In this document: one piece after another, positions 1-5,040 of the stretch
How the letters are laid out: each line of letters starts with the position of its first letter
Position numbering within the stretch: position 1 is the first letter of the stretch
Source of the DNA: JAZGDL01 sp036477795
GTDB taxonomy: Bacteria; Planctomycetota; Phycisphaerae; UBA1845
Assembly (NCBI GenBank): GCA_036477795.1
Contig: JAZGDL010000285.1
Location: 1-7,641 of the forward strand
Direction: 5' to 3'
Length of the DNA stretch: 7,641 bases
Translations under genes and position numbers: made by a program
Notes under the pieces: model-generated
What the model was told of the DNA's origin: nothing
Seen by the model: only the letters and a program-made list of their open reading frames with translations
Databases searched by the model: none

Positions 1-6
1 CACGTC

Positions 7-315
7 ATGATCCGGATCATCGACGATAATCGCGAAGCTCTCGAGGCGTTGTGCAGAAAGTACCGTGTCGCTACGCTGGAAATCTTCGGTTCCGCGGCAG
101 CCGGGAGTTTCCGGCCCGACGCAAGCGATCTCGATTTCCTGGTAACGTACCACCGCGCATCGGACATGGATGCCGCCGACCAATACTTCGGGCTGCTGCA
201 GGAACTCACGGAGTTGTTTGACCGCCACGTCGATCTGGTCATGCCCAGGGCGATGAAAAACCCCTACTTCATCCGATCGGTCAATGCCAACCGGAAGGTG
301 CTCTATGCCGCTTGA
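7..315 (+). CDS. mntA: MNT-domain nucleotidyltransferase, antitoxin of MNT/HEPN module 1
   Basis: A 102-residue minimal nucleotidyltransferase. The sequence shows the polymerase-beta fold signature: IFGSAAAG with Gly28-Ser29, the metal-binding pair Asp41-x-Asp43 (SDLDFLV), and a third acidic position in HVDLV (Asp76). Proteins of this family (MntA) act in the cytoplasm as antitoxins that transfer AMP from ATP onto a tyrosine of their HEPN partner, and the intact catalytic residues suit that role. The stop codon overlaps the HEPN gene by 11 nt, so the two are translationally coupled. The ATG is only 6 nt from the window edge and the upstream codons stay open, so the ribosome site cannot be seen and an earlier start is possible, although the length is normal for the family. 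The spacing between Ser29 and Asp41 is 11 residues, one more than in the other three MNT proteins here. Confidence 0.88.
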   Translation: MIRIIDDNREALEALCRKYRVATLEIFGSAAAGSFRPDASDLDFLVTYHRASDMDAADQYFGLLQELTELFDRHVDLVMPRAMKNPYFIRSVNANRKVLYAA

Positions 316-658
316 GGTACCCAAGTGGCTGGAAGACATCCGCGACGCCGGCGCATTCATTCTCTCCGCGACGTCCGGCAAGACGTTCGATGGGTTCGTC
401 ACAGACAGGCTCCTACGCCAAGCGGTCGAGAGGAACTTCGAGATCATCGGCGAGGCCCTCAGCCGCCTGACCCGCACCGACGAGCAAACTGCGCACAGAA
501 TCAGCCACGCCAAGCGCATCATCGCCTTCCGCAACATCCTGATCCACGGGTACGATCATATCGACCTGGAGGTCGTCTGGAACGTAGTGCAGAACAACTT
601 GCCGGAACTCGTGGCTCAGGTTGAATCCCTCCTGCGCGAGGTGGAGAACTCACCGTGA
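305..658 (+). CDS. hepT: HEPN (DUF86/HepT-type) RNase toxin of MNT/HEPN module 1
   Basis: A 117-residue all-helical HEPN protein of the DUF86 / HepT class. It carries the motif RNILIHGY (Arg76, His81, Tyr83), which is RX4HXY, the ribonuclease active site of HepT toxins; the tyrosine is the residue that MntA AMPylates in characterised pairs. Upstream helices contain VERNFEIIGEAL (residues 41-52), another hallmark of the family. The chosen ATG lies inside the last codons of the MNT gene (11-nt overlap). An in-frame ATG 21 nt upstream would add seven residues with no family resemblance. Expected role: an RNase that arrests growth unless it is bound and modified by the upstream nucleotidyltransferase, possibly in phage defence or plasmid/island stability. 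All visible active-site residues are intact, so this is probably the one functional classical HepT toxin in the window. Confidence 0.88.
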   Translation: MPLEVPKWLEDIRDAGAFILSATSGKTFDGFVTDRLLRQAVERNFEIIGEALSRLTRTDEQTAHRISHAKRIIAFRNILIHGYDHIDLEVVWNVVQNNLPELVAQVESLLREVENSP

Positions 659-739
659 CCAAACCAGCCCTATCAGTGCTCGCGTTCGCAAGGTCGATGA
701 CCTATCAACTGCCAAAGGGGTGGCCCAGGCCTTTAGGGG

Positions 740-850
740 CTGTCGATTTAGTCGCAGCCGGCGCTCCCAAATGTAGCGCCACCCCTTGTGGGTGGCGCAG
801 AGCGAGGGTGCGCCACCCACACGGGGTGGCGCTACAGGGTAAATCGGCAG
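740..850. repeat. REPIN-like double-hairpin palindromic element A (GTAG type)
   Basis: Two 28-nt arms, 772-799 and 809-836, are reverse complements at 27 of 28 positions around a 9-nt spacer. Each arm is itself a hairpin: GCGCCACCC (776-784) pairs with GGGTGGCGC (790-798), and the same 9-bp stem recurs at 810-818/824-832. The outer edges carry GTAG (773-776) and CTAC (832-835). This is the layout of a REPIN: two inverted REP sequences, each with a GTAG tetranucleotide beside its hairpin, of the type mobilised by RAYT (IS200/IS605-like) transposases. An outer pair, 740-750 and 840-850, is complementary at 10 of 11 positions and may mark the wider element, with about 18 extra nt on the left side. 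No RAYT gene is in the window. Confidence 0.75.
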
Positions 851-947
851 GCCCGTTTGGGGGGGGGCACCCGAACTGCATCGGGCGTTCGTCGTGGGCT
901 GGTTTCGGTCGCCCCTACGGGGCCCAGGAGAGCCTGCGAAAGTCTAT

Positions 948-1067
948 GAGCGTGTCTAACAAGGGCGTCAGCGCACCGAGACGCGACCGTAAGGGAGCGG
1001 TTTCTCCCGCACCGGATGACCGCTTCCTCACGGGCGCGGCTCGGAAAAGACCTTGTCAAACACGCTC
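948..1067. repeat. Nested inverted-repeat element B (about 120 bp)
   Basis: The outer arms, 948-964 (GAGCGTGTCTAACAAGG) and 1051-1067 (CCTTGTCAAACACGCTC), match as reverse complements at 15 of 17 positions; both differences are transitions that still allow G-T pairing. A second pair lies inside: 976-1001 against 1019-1044, 22 of 26 complementary, with a loop at about 1002-1018. The left inner arm contains GCGACCGTAAGGGAGCGGT. The arrangement suggests a small non-autonomous mobile or structured repeat without coding capacity. It ends 13 nt before the start codon at 1081, so it probably supplies or replaces the upstream region of that gene. Confidence 0.65.
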
Positions 1068-1080
1068 TAGCGCAGGTCGT

Positions 1081-1839
1081 GTGCCGAAGCGCATTGCATC
1101 GCTCCCGGGATTCATCCTCGTTTTCATTCTCTCTTTGGTTTTCAATTCCGTTTCCTTTGCCCAGGGTCAAACCATTTTCTTTGAGGATTTCGAAACTGGG
1201 GACCCACTGCAGGAAGGGTGGACGGTGGAAGGAATACCCGTCGTGCTGTGGCATATTGCAGAGGATGGGGAATGCTTGTCCGAAACAAGAATGGGCTCCT
1301 ATAATCGCGCCCCCGCGTGTTGCGACTACGCGGTGGGGTGCCCCACCTGCGGGCGATGCGGGTTCTGTGGGGCCGCCTGTTCGGGCCATCAGGGGCGGCT
1401 CAAATCGCCGCCTTTTTTGGTAACAGGCGAACCTATCTTTACTCTTTTCTTCGACTACAAGCGCTCGGTAAACCCCTCCGGAGATTCCAGCTGCGTTGAA
1501 ATCGTGGATGTGGAAACAGGGGTATCCGACGTACTTGGCTGTGCTGAGGACAATTCGGGAACTCTTCAACCTGCGGAAATGCAAGTTCCAGACTCTCTCT
1601 TTTGGGCTGGGCGGGCGGTTCGTATTGAATTCTGTTCTAGGGCAGGTTTATCTGGCAGCAACAACCCCGGGTGGTTCGTCGATAACGTTGAGTTCCGCAA
1701 CAGCTCGCCCGAGGGTCCAGTGCCCACGCTCTCCGAGTGGGGATTGGTCATGATGACGCTACTCGTGTTAACGAGCGGAACCATTGTCTTCGGGGGCCGT
1801 GCGCGGGCCGCGCGCGGTCTTGATTCGATGCCCGGTTGA
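1081..1839 (+). CDS. Secreted cysteine-rich beta-sandwich protein with IPTL-CTERM-type sorting tail
   Basis: About 252 residues with three parts. Residues 1-27 form a signal peptide (basic VPKR start, hydrophobic FILVFILSLVF core, likely cut SFA|QG). The body (about 32-205) opens with FFEDFETG and closes with GWFVDNVEF, with FTLFFDYK between; these strands resemble MAM / jelly-roll carbohydrate-binding-like domains of secreted proteins. Residues 214-221 read VPTLSEWG, followed by a hydrophobic segment (222-239) and a basic GRARAARG end, the layout of the IPTL-CTERM signal processed by exosortase XrtH. Seven cysteines crowd into residues 80-100, suggesting disulfides or metal binding outside the cell. 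The GTG start is chosen because the signal peptide follows at once; its ribosome site is weak (CAGGT just upstream). An in-frame ATG at 946 would add 45 repeat-derived residues. Ligand and function are unknown. Confidence 0.72.
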   Translation: MPKRIASLPGFILVFILSLVFNSVSFAQGQTIFFEDFETGDPLQEGWTVEGIPVVLWHIAEDGECLSETRMGSYNRAPACCDYAVGCPTCGRCGFCGAACSGHQGRLKSPPFLVTGEPIFTLFFDYKRSVNPSGDSSCVEIVDVETGVSDVLGCAEDNSGTLQPAEMQVPDSLFWAGRAVRIEFCSRAGLSGSNNPGWFVDNVEFRNSSPEGPVPTLSEWGLVMMTLLVLTSGTIVFGGRARAARGLDSMPG

Positions 1840-1871
1840 CGTTTCCTGGTTTCGGCGGGCAGGAGTAAAGC

Positions 1872-2231
1872 ATGCAACGGGAGGAGGTGATCAAACGGCT
1901 CGGAGAGCATCGCGCCGAACTGAAACAGATGGGCGTCAAGTCACTGGGCCTGTTCGGGTCGGTGGCCCGCGACGAGGGTGCATCGGACAGCGATGTGGAT
2001 GTCCTGGTAGAGTTCGATCGCCCGATCGGGCTTTTCGGCCTACTCCGAGTACAATACCGTCTGGAGGGCATCCTCGGTTGCTCTGTGGATGTCGGGACAC
2101 CCGGCAGCCTTAGAGCTCGGATCAGGGAACGAGTATTGGGGGAGGCTGTCTATGTCACCTGGTGCCGTTTTCGGTCACACAGTTTCGTGACTATGGAGAC
2201 AATTCCTAGGCCCGTCGTTTACGGCGGGTGA
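1872..2231 (+). CDS. MNT-domain nucleotidyltransferase, orphaned antitoxin of module 2, C-terminus altered by insertion
   Basis: A 119-residue minimal nucleotidyltransferase with a textbook GSX10DXD site: Gly29-Ser30 in LFGSVARDEG, Asp41-Val-Asp43 (SDVDVLVEF), and an acidic position in SVDVGTP (Asp73). A good AGGAG ribosome site (1861-1865) lies 6 nt before the ATG. The protein follows the family to EAVYVT (residues 91-96), close to where relatives usually end. The remaining 23 residues (WCRF to VVYGG) are encoded by a palindromic element beginning at about 2159, whose TGA (2229-2231) now stops the gene. Without the element the frame would end ...EAVYVTLETWG, 101 residues. Catalysis may survive because the active site is N-terminal, but the intact HEPN partner is missing. 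An orphan antitoxin like this could still act on related HEPN proteins; that is speculation. Confidence 0.82.
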   Translation: MQREEVIKRLGEHRAELKQMGVKSLGLFGSVARDEGASDSDVDVLVEFDRPIGLFGLLRVQYRLEGILGCSVDVGTPGSLRARIRERVLGEAVYVTWCRFRSHSFVTMETIPRPVVYGG

Positions 2232-2379
2232 ACGAAGCCATCATCCCTTTCATTCTCCCTCCTCTTCTCCCGCCGCCAGAGGCGGCGGGAGAAGAGGAGG
2301 GGGTGGAATAGTCCGTGCTCCCCTCACCCGGCCTGAAGGCCGGGCCTAGGGAAAACTGTGCTACCGAAAACGGCACTAG
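2159..2379. mobile_element. Nested palindromic element C inserted in module 2 (MITE-like, about 221 bp)
   Basis: The terminal arms 2159-2185 and 2353-2379 are complementary apart from a two-base mismatch (2176-2177) and one G-T pair; the core GTGCCGTTTTCGGT is perfect. Further in, 2205-2214 pairs exactly with 2341-2350 (CCTAGGCCCG) and 2225-2231 pairs exactly with 2324-2330. The centre is a long hairpin (2255-2303). Small hairpins flank the centre on both sides (CCCGTCG-TTTA-CGGCGGG at 2211-2228; CCCGGCC-TGAA-GGCCGGG at 2327-2344). There is no coding capacity. The dinucleotide AC occurs at both edges (2157-2158 and 2380-2381) and may be a target duplication. The position, exactly where an MNT gene should overlap its HEPN partner, and the remnant downstream argue for insertion. 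Confidence 0.7.
2255..2303. repeat. Long perfect hairpin at the centre of element C
   Basis: Bases 2257-2277 pair without interruption with 2281-2301 around an AGA loop (21 bp); one G-T and one C-G pair extend this to 23 bp. One arm is pyrimidine-rich (CCTCTTCTCCCGCCGCC) and the other purine-rich. No T-tract follows, so it is not a classical intrinsic terminator, though a stem this stable could stall transcription or protect an mRNA 3' end. Confidence 0.85.
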
Positions 2380-2480
2380 ACACTGGAGACGTGGGGTTGA
2401 AGATAGCCTCGATGCGATCGCGGAGATTCAGGCGCTTTACCGAGGGGATTAGCTCTTCCAGATGATCAGCGGAGGCAAGA

Positions 2481-2816
2481 ATGGGTTTGCTGAGTTCTTC
2501 CGACCTTGATGACAAGCTGGGCGAGATCGTCAAGCGCTTGTGCGGTGCATTATCGCCGGTGGCGGTCTATTTGTACGGGTCGTACGCCTACGGTACGCCG
2601 GATCGGCACAGCGACATCGACCTGCTGGTCGTCGTCGAAGACAGTCCACTCGACCCGTACGAGCGTGATGCAACGGCATATCGGGCTCTGGGCGGTCTTG
2701 GTATCCCCAAGGACGTGCAGGTTTACACCCGAGCCGAGTTCGAGGAGCGTGCGGCGCTGCCGGTCTCCTTTGAGCGAACGGTCAAGACCAAAGGGAAACT
2801 GCTCTATGTCGCCTGA
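2481..2816 (+). CDS. MNT-domain nucleotidyltransferase of MNT/HEPN module 3
   Basis: A 111-residue minimal nucleotidyltransferase. The active site is complete: LYGSYAYG (Gly33-Ser34), then exactly ten residues to Asp45-Ile-Asp47 (SDIDLLVVV), and a later acidic residue in KDVQVYT (Asp78). GGAGG at 2471-2475 sits 5 nt before the ATG and fixes the start. The gene ends KLLYVA and overlaps its HEPN partner by 11 nt. By homology with MntA-type antitoxins it would transfer nucleotides from ATP to the partner. Its partner belongs to the PF05168-like HEPN class (as in the H. influenzae HI0073/HI0074 pair, whose biological role is less clear), so an antitoxin function is inferred rather than seen. Its sequence differs clearly from the other three MNT proteins, so recent tandem duplication is unlikely. 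Confidence 0.87.
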   Translation: MGLLSSSDLDDKLGEIVKRLCGALSPVAVYLYGSYAYGTPDRHSDIDLLVVVEDSPLDPYERDATAYRALGGLGIPKDVQVYTRAEFEERAALPVSFERTVKTKGKLLYVA

Positions 2817-3207
2817 AGCGGCGGAAGTGAAACGTTGGTTGGAAAAAGCCGACCACGACGCCCAGACGGGCAAGCTTGCACTTGCTCAGGCGCCGCCCAT
2901 CACCGACGTGGGCGCCTTCCACGCCCAGCAAGCGGTCGAGAAGCTGCTCAAGGCATATCTCGTCTACCGTGAGCATCCGTTCGAGAAGATCCACGACCTG
3001 GAGGAACTGATCGACCAGTGCGCCCGTCACGACCCAGTGTTTTCTGACTTCCGCGACCGGGTCGCCCCGCTGACCGCGTACGCCGTGCGTTTCCGCTACC
3101 CCGGGCCGGCGGATCCGACGGTGGAGCAAGTGGGGTTGGCGCTAGGCGTCGTCGACGAGGTCTGGGACTTTGTCCTGGGCCGCCTGCCGGCGGAGGTGCG
3201 ACCGTGA
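2806..3207 (+). CDS. HEPN-domain protein (PF05168-like) of module 3
   Basis: A 133-residue helical protein. Recognisable blocks are W11..KADHDAQ (residues 11-20), FHAQQAVEKLLKAYL (38-52), KIHDLEELI (61-69) and RFRYPG (95-100), together the pattern of the HEPN family that travels with nucleotidyltransferases. The RX4-6H ribonuclease motif of HepT and other toxic HEPN proteins is not present, so RNase activity cannot be claimed; it may instead be a nucleotide- or partner-binding subunit. The ATG lies within the MNT gene's last codons (11-nt overlap), implying coupled translation and equimolar production. The open frame extends upstream to 2506, but that part is only the MNT gene read in another frame. 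It ends 60 nt before module 4. Confidence 0.85.
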   Translation: MSPEAAEVKRWLEKADHDAQTGKLALAQAPPITDVGAFHAQQAVEKLLKAYLVYREHPFEKIHDLEELIDQCARHDPVFSDFRDRVAPLTAYAVRFRYPGPADPTVEQVGLALGVVDEVWDFVLGRLPAEVRP

Positions 3208-3267
3208 TCGCGGCTTTGGCGTACTCGATGCGATATCAGGCGGTTAGCTTTTCGAGACGGTGGGTGT

Positions 3268-3606
3268 ATGGGCGATGCGCCAAAGGATAAGACGAAATCG
3301 GAAGATCATCTGCAGGAGATCGTCCGGCGGGTTGTGGAAGTGGCGAAACCCGAGCGGATCATTCTGTTCGGGTCTGCGGCCCGCGGGCAGATGGGGCCCC
3401 GTAGCGATGTGGATTTGCTGGTGATCAAGGGGGGACGGTACAAGTATCACCGCCTTTTGGAGAAGATGTACGCCGGTTTGCGCGGCGTGGAGGCGGCTGT
3501 CGACATCGTGCTGGTGACTCCGGAGCAGGTGAAGCGCTACCGAAATGCTCACTGTTTGGTGATCAAGCCGGCGCTGGCTGACGGGCGAGAGGTGTACCGT
3601 GCCTGA
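3268..3606 (+). CDS. MNT-domain nucleotidyltransferase of MNT/HEPN module 4
   Basis: A 112-residue minimal nucleotidyltransferase with an intact GSX10DXD site: ILFGSAARG (Gly35-Ser36), Asp47-Val-Asp49 in SDVDLLVIK, and a third acidic position in AVDIVLV (Asp79). The N-terminal stretch of about 12 residues (MGDAPKDKTKSE) is charged and probably flexible. The start codon is the first one giving a family-like length; the ribosome site is poor (GGTGGG 4-9 nt upstream). The end, REVYRA, overlaps the HEPN gene by 8 nt. The role is presumably modification or neutralisation of that HEPN partner. The 60-nt gap after module 3 shows no evident terminator, so modules 3 and 4 may share a transcript. Confidence 0.87.
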   Translation: MGDAPKDKTKSEDHLQEIVRRVVEVAKPERIILFGSAARGQMGPRSDVDLLVIKGGRYKYHRLLEKMYAGLRGVEAAVDIVLVTPEQVKRYRNAHCLVIKPALADGREVYRA

Positions 3607-4009
3607 GCAGCGGCGTTTCCCGCCGGACGACCCCCGCGAGTGGGTCAAGCGTGCCCGCAGCGATCTTGCGCTGGCCCGTAGAGCGATCAAAGGCGTTTAT
3701 CTGGAAGACTTGTGCTTTCACGCCCAGCAGGCAGCCGAGAAAGCGATCAAAGCCGTGCTTATTAGCCAGGAGGTGGAGTTCCCCTACGTCCACGACCTGC
3801 GGCGACTTCTGGAGCTGGTCGAAAAGGCAGGGGTCCTTATTCCAGACGACGTGCAGAAAGCGGAGAGCTTGACGCGCTTCGCGGTGGTGACGCGCTACCC
3901 CGGAGTGGGGCGAGCGCCAAGCGTTCGGGACCACAAAACAGCGCTGCGACTAGCACAAACAGTGGTCCGTTGGGCGGAGCAGATACTATCTGGGTGGCGG
4001 AAATCGTGA
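3599..4009 (+). CDS. HEPN-domain protein (PF05168-like) of module 4
   Basis: A 136-residue helical protein starting at a GTG that overlaps the MNT stop (GTGCCTGA). Blocks match those of the module 3 partner: EWVKRARSDLALAR (residues 14-27), CFHAQQAAEKAIKAVL (39-54), YVHDLRRLLEL (63-73) and TRYPG (98-102). As there, no RX4-6H catalytic motif is visible, so it belongs to the non-canonical HEPN class paired with MNT proteins. Between modules 3 and 4 only these motif positions are shared, so they are diverged paralogues or independent acquisitions. The following 128 bp before the DUF58 gene contain no supported gene. Confidence 0.85.
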   Translation: MPEQRRFPPDDPREWVKRARSDLALARRAIKGVYLEDLCFHAQQAAEKAIKAVLISQEVEFPYVHDLRRLLELVEKAGVLIPDDVQKAESLTRFAVVTRYPGVGRAPSVRDHKTALRLAQTVVRWAEQILSGWRKS

Positions 4010-4137
4010 CCGGTCAGAACGGGTAAGAGAGCGGTCCTTTGAGCCACGCGATGGGAGCCGCATGCCGAAATGAGCGGACATCCTTAGCATGCTGGTTGTC
4101 GGTTCCGGGGCGATTGTGATGGGGACGGGGTTTACCG

Positions 4138-5034
4138 ATGCCGGCGGGTGACGTGGCTGAACAATTGCTTGATCCGGATTTCATGGCCCGGCTGGAGCAG
4201 CTTGAGCTGGTCAGCCGGAAAATCTTCGCGGGCAAGATGCGCGGCGAGCGGCGGAGCAAACGCCGCGGCGAGTCGGTGGAGTTCGCCGACTATCGCAATT
4301 ACGTCGTGGGCGACGATCTGCGTTTTCTGGATTGGAACATCTACGCCCGGCTGGACCGGCTGTTTCTCAAGCTCTTTCTGGAAGAGGAGGACCTGCACGT
4401 CAGCCTGATCCTGGACGTCTCCAGAAGCATGGATTACGGGAACCCCAGCAAGGGTTTGTATGCCCGGCGAGTGGCGGCTTCCATCGGCTACATCGGGCTG
4501 CTCAACTTCGACCGCGTCAGTGTTTACCCCTACGCCGAGGGGCTGACCGGAGAAATGGCTGGGATGCGGGGCAGGAACGTGACCCACCGGCTGTTGGATT
4601 TTCTGTCGCGGTTGCCCTATGAACCGGCCAGCAATCTGTCGCTGGCTTGTAAACAATACGCTATACGCCACCCGGCCCGCGGCATCGTGGTGCTGATAAG
4701 CGATTTTCTGGACAAGGGGGGATACGAGACGGGCCTGCGCTATCTGCTGGGACGCGACCTGGACATCTACGCGGTTCAGATTCTGGCCCCGCAGGAGCTG
4801 GAGCCCGAGGTTACCGGCGATCTGCGATTGGAGGACGTCGAGGACAACGACGTGGCGGAGGTGACCGTGGGGCGTGCCCTGCTCAACCGCTACAAGCATA
4901 ACCTCCAGGTATACTGCTCGAAGCTGAAAGAGTATTGCACCAGGCGCGGCATCAGTTATCTGTTCACCAGCACGCAGGTCCCGTTCGACCAGATGGTGCT
5001 GACGTATTTGAGACGACGTGGACTGGTGAGGTGA
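4138..5034 (+). CDS. DUF58-domain protein (MoxR-associated, VWA-like)
   Basis: A 298-residue soluble protein. Residues 50-85 carry the DUF58 signature: EFADYRNYVVGDD, then RFLDWNIYARLDRLFLKLF and EEED. A von Willebrand A-type fold follows, with a MIDAS metal site DVSRSMD (residues 93-99, pattern DxSxS) and a later VVLISDFLD strand. Such proteins are encoded beside MoxR AAA+ ATPases and BatA-type membrane VWA proteins and are thought to help assemble or fold periplasmic or metalloprotein complexes; the exact substrate is unknown. ATG 4138 is the first start after an in-frame stop at 4117-4119; the ribosome site is only a loose GGGACGGGG. The BatA-like gene follows after a 188-bp repeat-filled gap. 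The usual upstream MoxR gene is absent; module 4 occupies that place. Confidence 0.9.
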   Translation: MPAGDVAEQLLDPDFMARLEQLELVSRKIFAGKMRGERRSKRRGESVEFADYRNYVVGDDLRFLDWNIYARLDRLFLKLFLEEEDLHVSLILDVSRSMDYGNPSKGLYARRVAASIGYIGLLNFDRVSVYPYAEGLTGEMAGMRGRNVTHRLLDFLSRLPYEPASNLSLACKQYAIRHPARGIVVLISDFLDKGGYETGLRYLLGRDLDIYAVQILAPQELEPEVTGDLRLEDVEDNDVAEVTVGRALLNRYKHNLQVYCSKLKEYCTRRGISYLFTSTQVPFDQMVLTYLRRRGLVR

Positions 5035-5040
5035 GGGGAA

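Larger units (their letters stand above)
659..1080. other. Repeat-rich intergenic region between module 1 and the secreted protein gene
   Basis: This 422-bp stretch stays open in one + frame from the GTG at 655, but that frame reads through palindromic repeats and resembles no protein, so I treat it as non-coding. It holds two palindromic elements (740-850 and 948-1067), listed separately. Between them are a run of nine G (859-867) and a small GCCCC-TAC-GGGGC hairpin (911-923). No clear promoter could be picked out for the gene starting at 1081. Confidence 0.6.
2152..2465 (+). pseudogene. Disrupted HEPN (DUF86-like) gene remnant of module 2
   Basis: An ATG at 2152 lies in the tyrosine codon of the upstream MNT gene, as in modules 1 and 3, but its frame now stops within the palindromic element after 12 codons. 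From 2384, beyond the element, the sequence reads WRRGVEDSLDAIAEIQ, which resembles the first helix of DUF86 proteins (pattern WR..(L/V)ED.L.AI..I). Joining 2152-2158 to 2382 gives a continuous MSHWRRGVEDSLDAIAEI. The frame then reaches TAG at 2450-2452, while the +1 frame from 2436 reads FTEGIS, the usual next element of the family, suggesting an additional frameshift; that frame stops at 2463-2465. Nothing of the catalytic C-terminal half remains before the next gene at 2481. Assignment rests on short similarity plus context. Confidence 0.55.

Noticed and set aside
859..867. Run of nine G as a phase-variation switch
   Set aside because: It lies in non-coding repeat sequence, well upstream of the chosen start, so slippage would not change a protein frame.
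655..1080. N-terminal extension of the secreted protein gene from the GTG at 655 (about 142 extra codons)
   Set aside because: The frame runs through two palindromic repeats and a G9 tract, the translation has no protein-like character, and a complete signal peptide begins at 1081.
832..1584. Minus-strand open frame of about 250 codons opposite the secreted protein
   Set aside because: It spans two non-coding palindromic elements and the antisense of a gene with a clear signal peptide and sorting tail; no recognisable motif.
2255..2303. The long hairpin as a Rho-independent terminator
   Set aside because: The 3' side is followed by GGTGGAATAG and no run of T, and the stem is far longer than usual terminators.
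2189..2390. Similar 12-mers GACTATGGAGAC (2189-2200) and GACACTGGAGAC (2379-2390), possibly a duplicated target within element C
   Set aside because: Only 10 of 12 bases match, and one copy lies inside the element away from its edge; chance cannot be excluded.
4060..4092. Two GCATGC palindromes 27 bp apart upstream of DUF58, a possible paired operator
   Set aside because: Six-base palindromes recur by chance, and the flanking sequence shows no further symmetry.
4089..4151. A 20-codon open frame (MLVVGSGAIVMGTG...) overlapping the DUF58 start, a potential leader peptide
   Set aside because: No ribosome site precedes it and the composition is what chance would give in GC-rich DNA.
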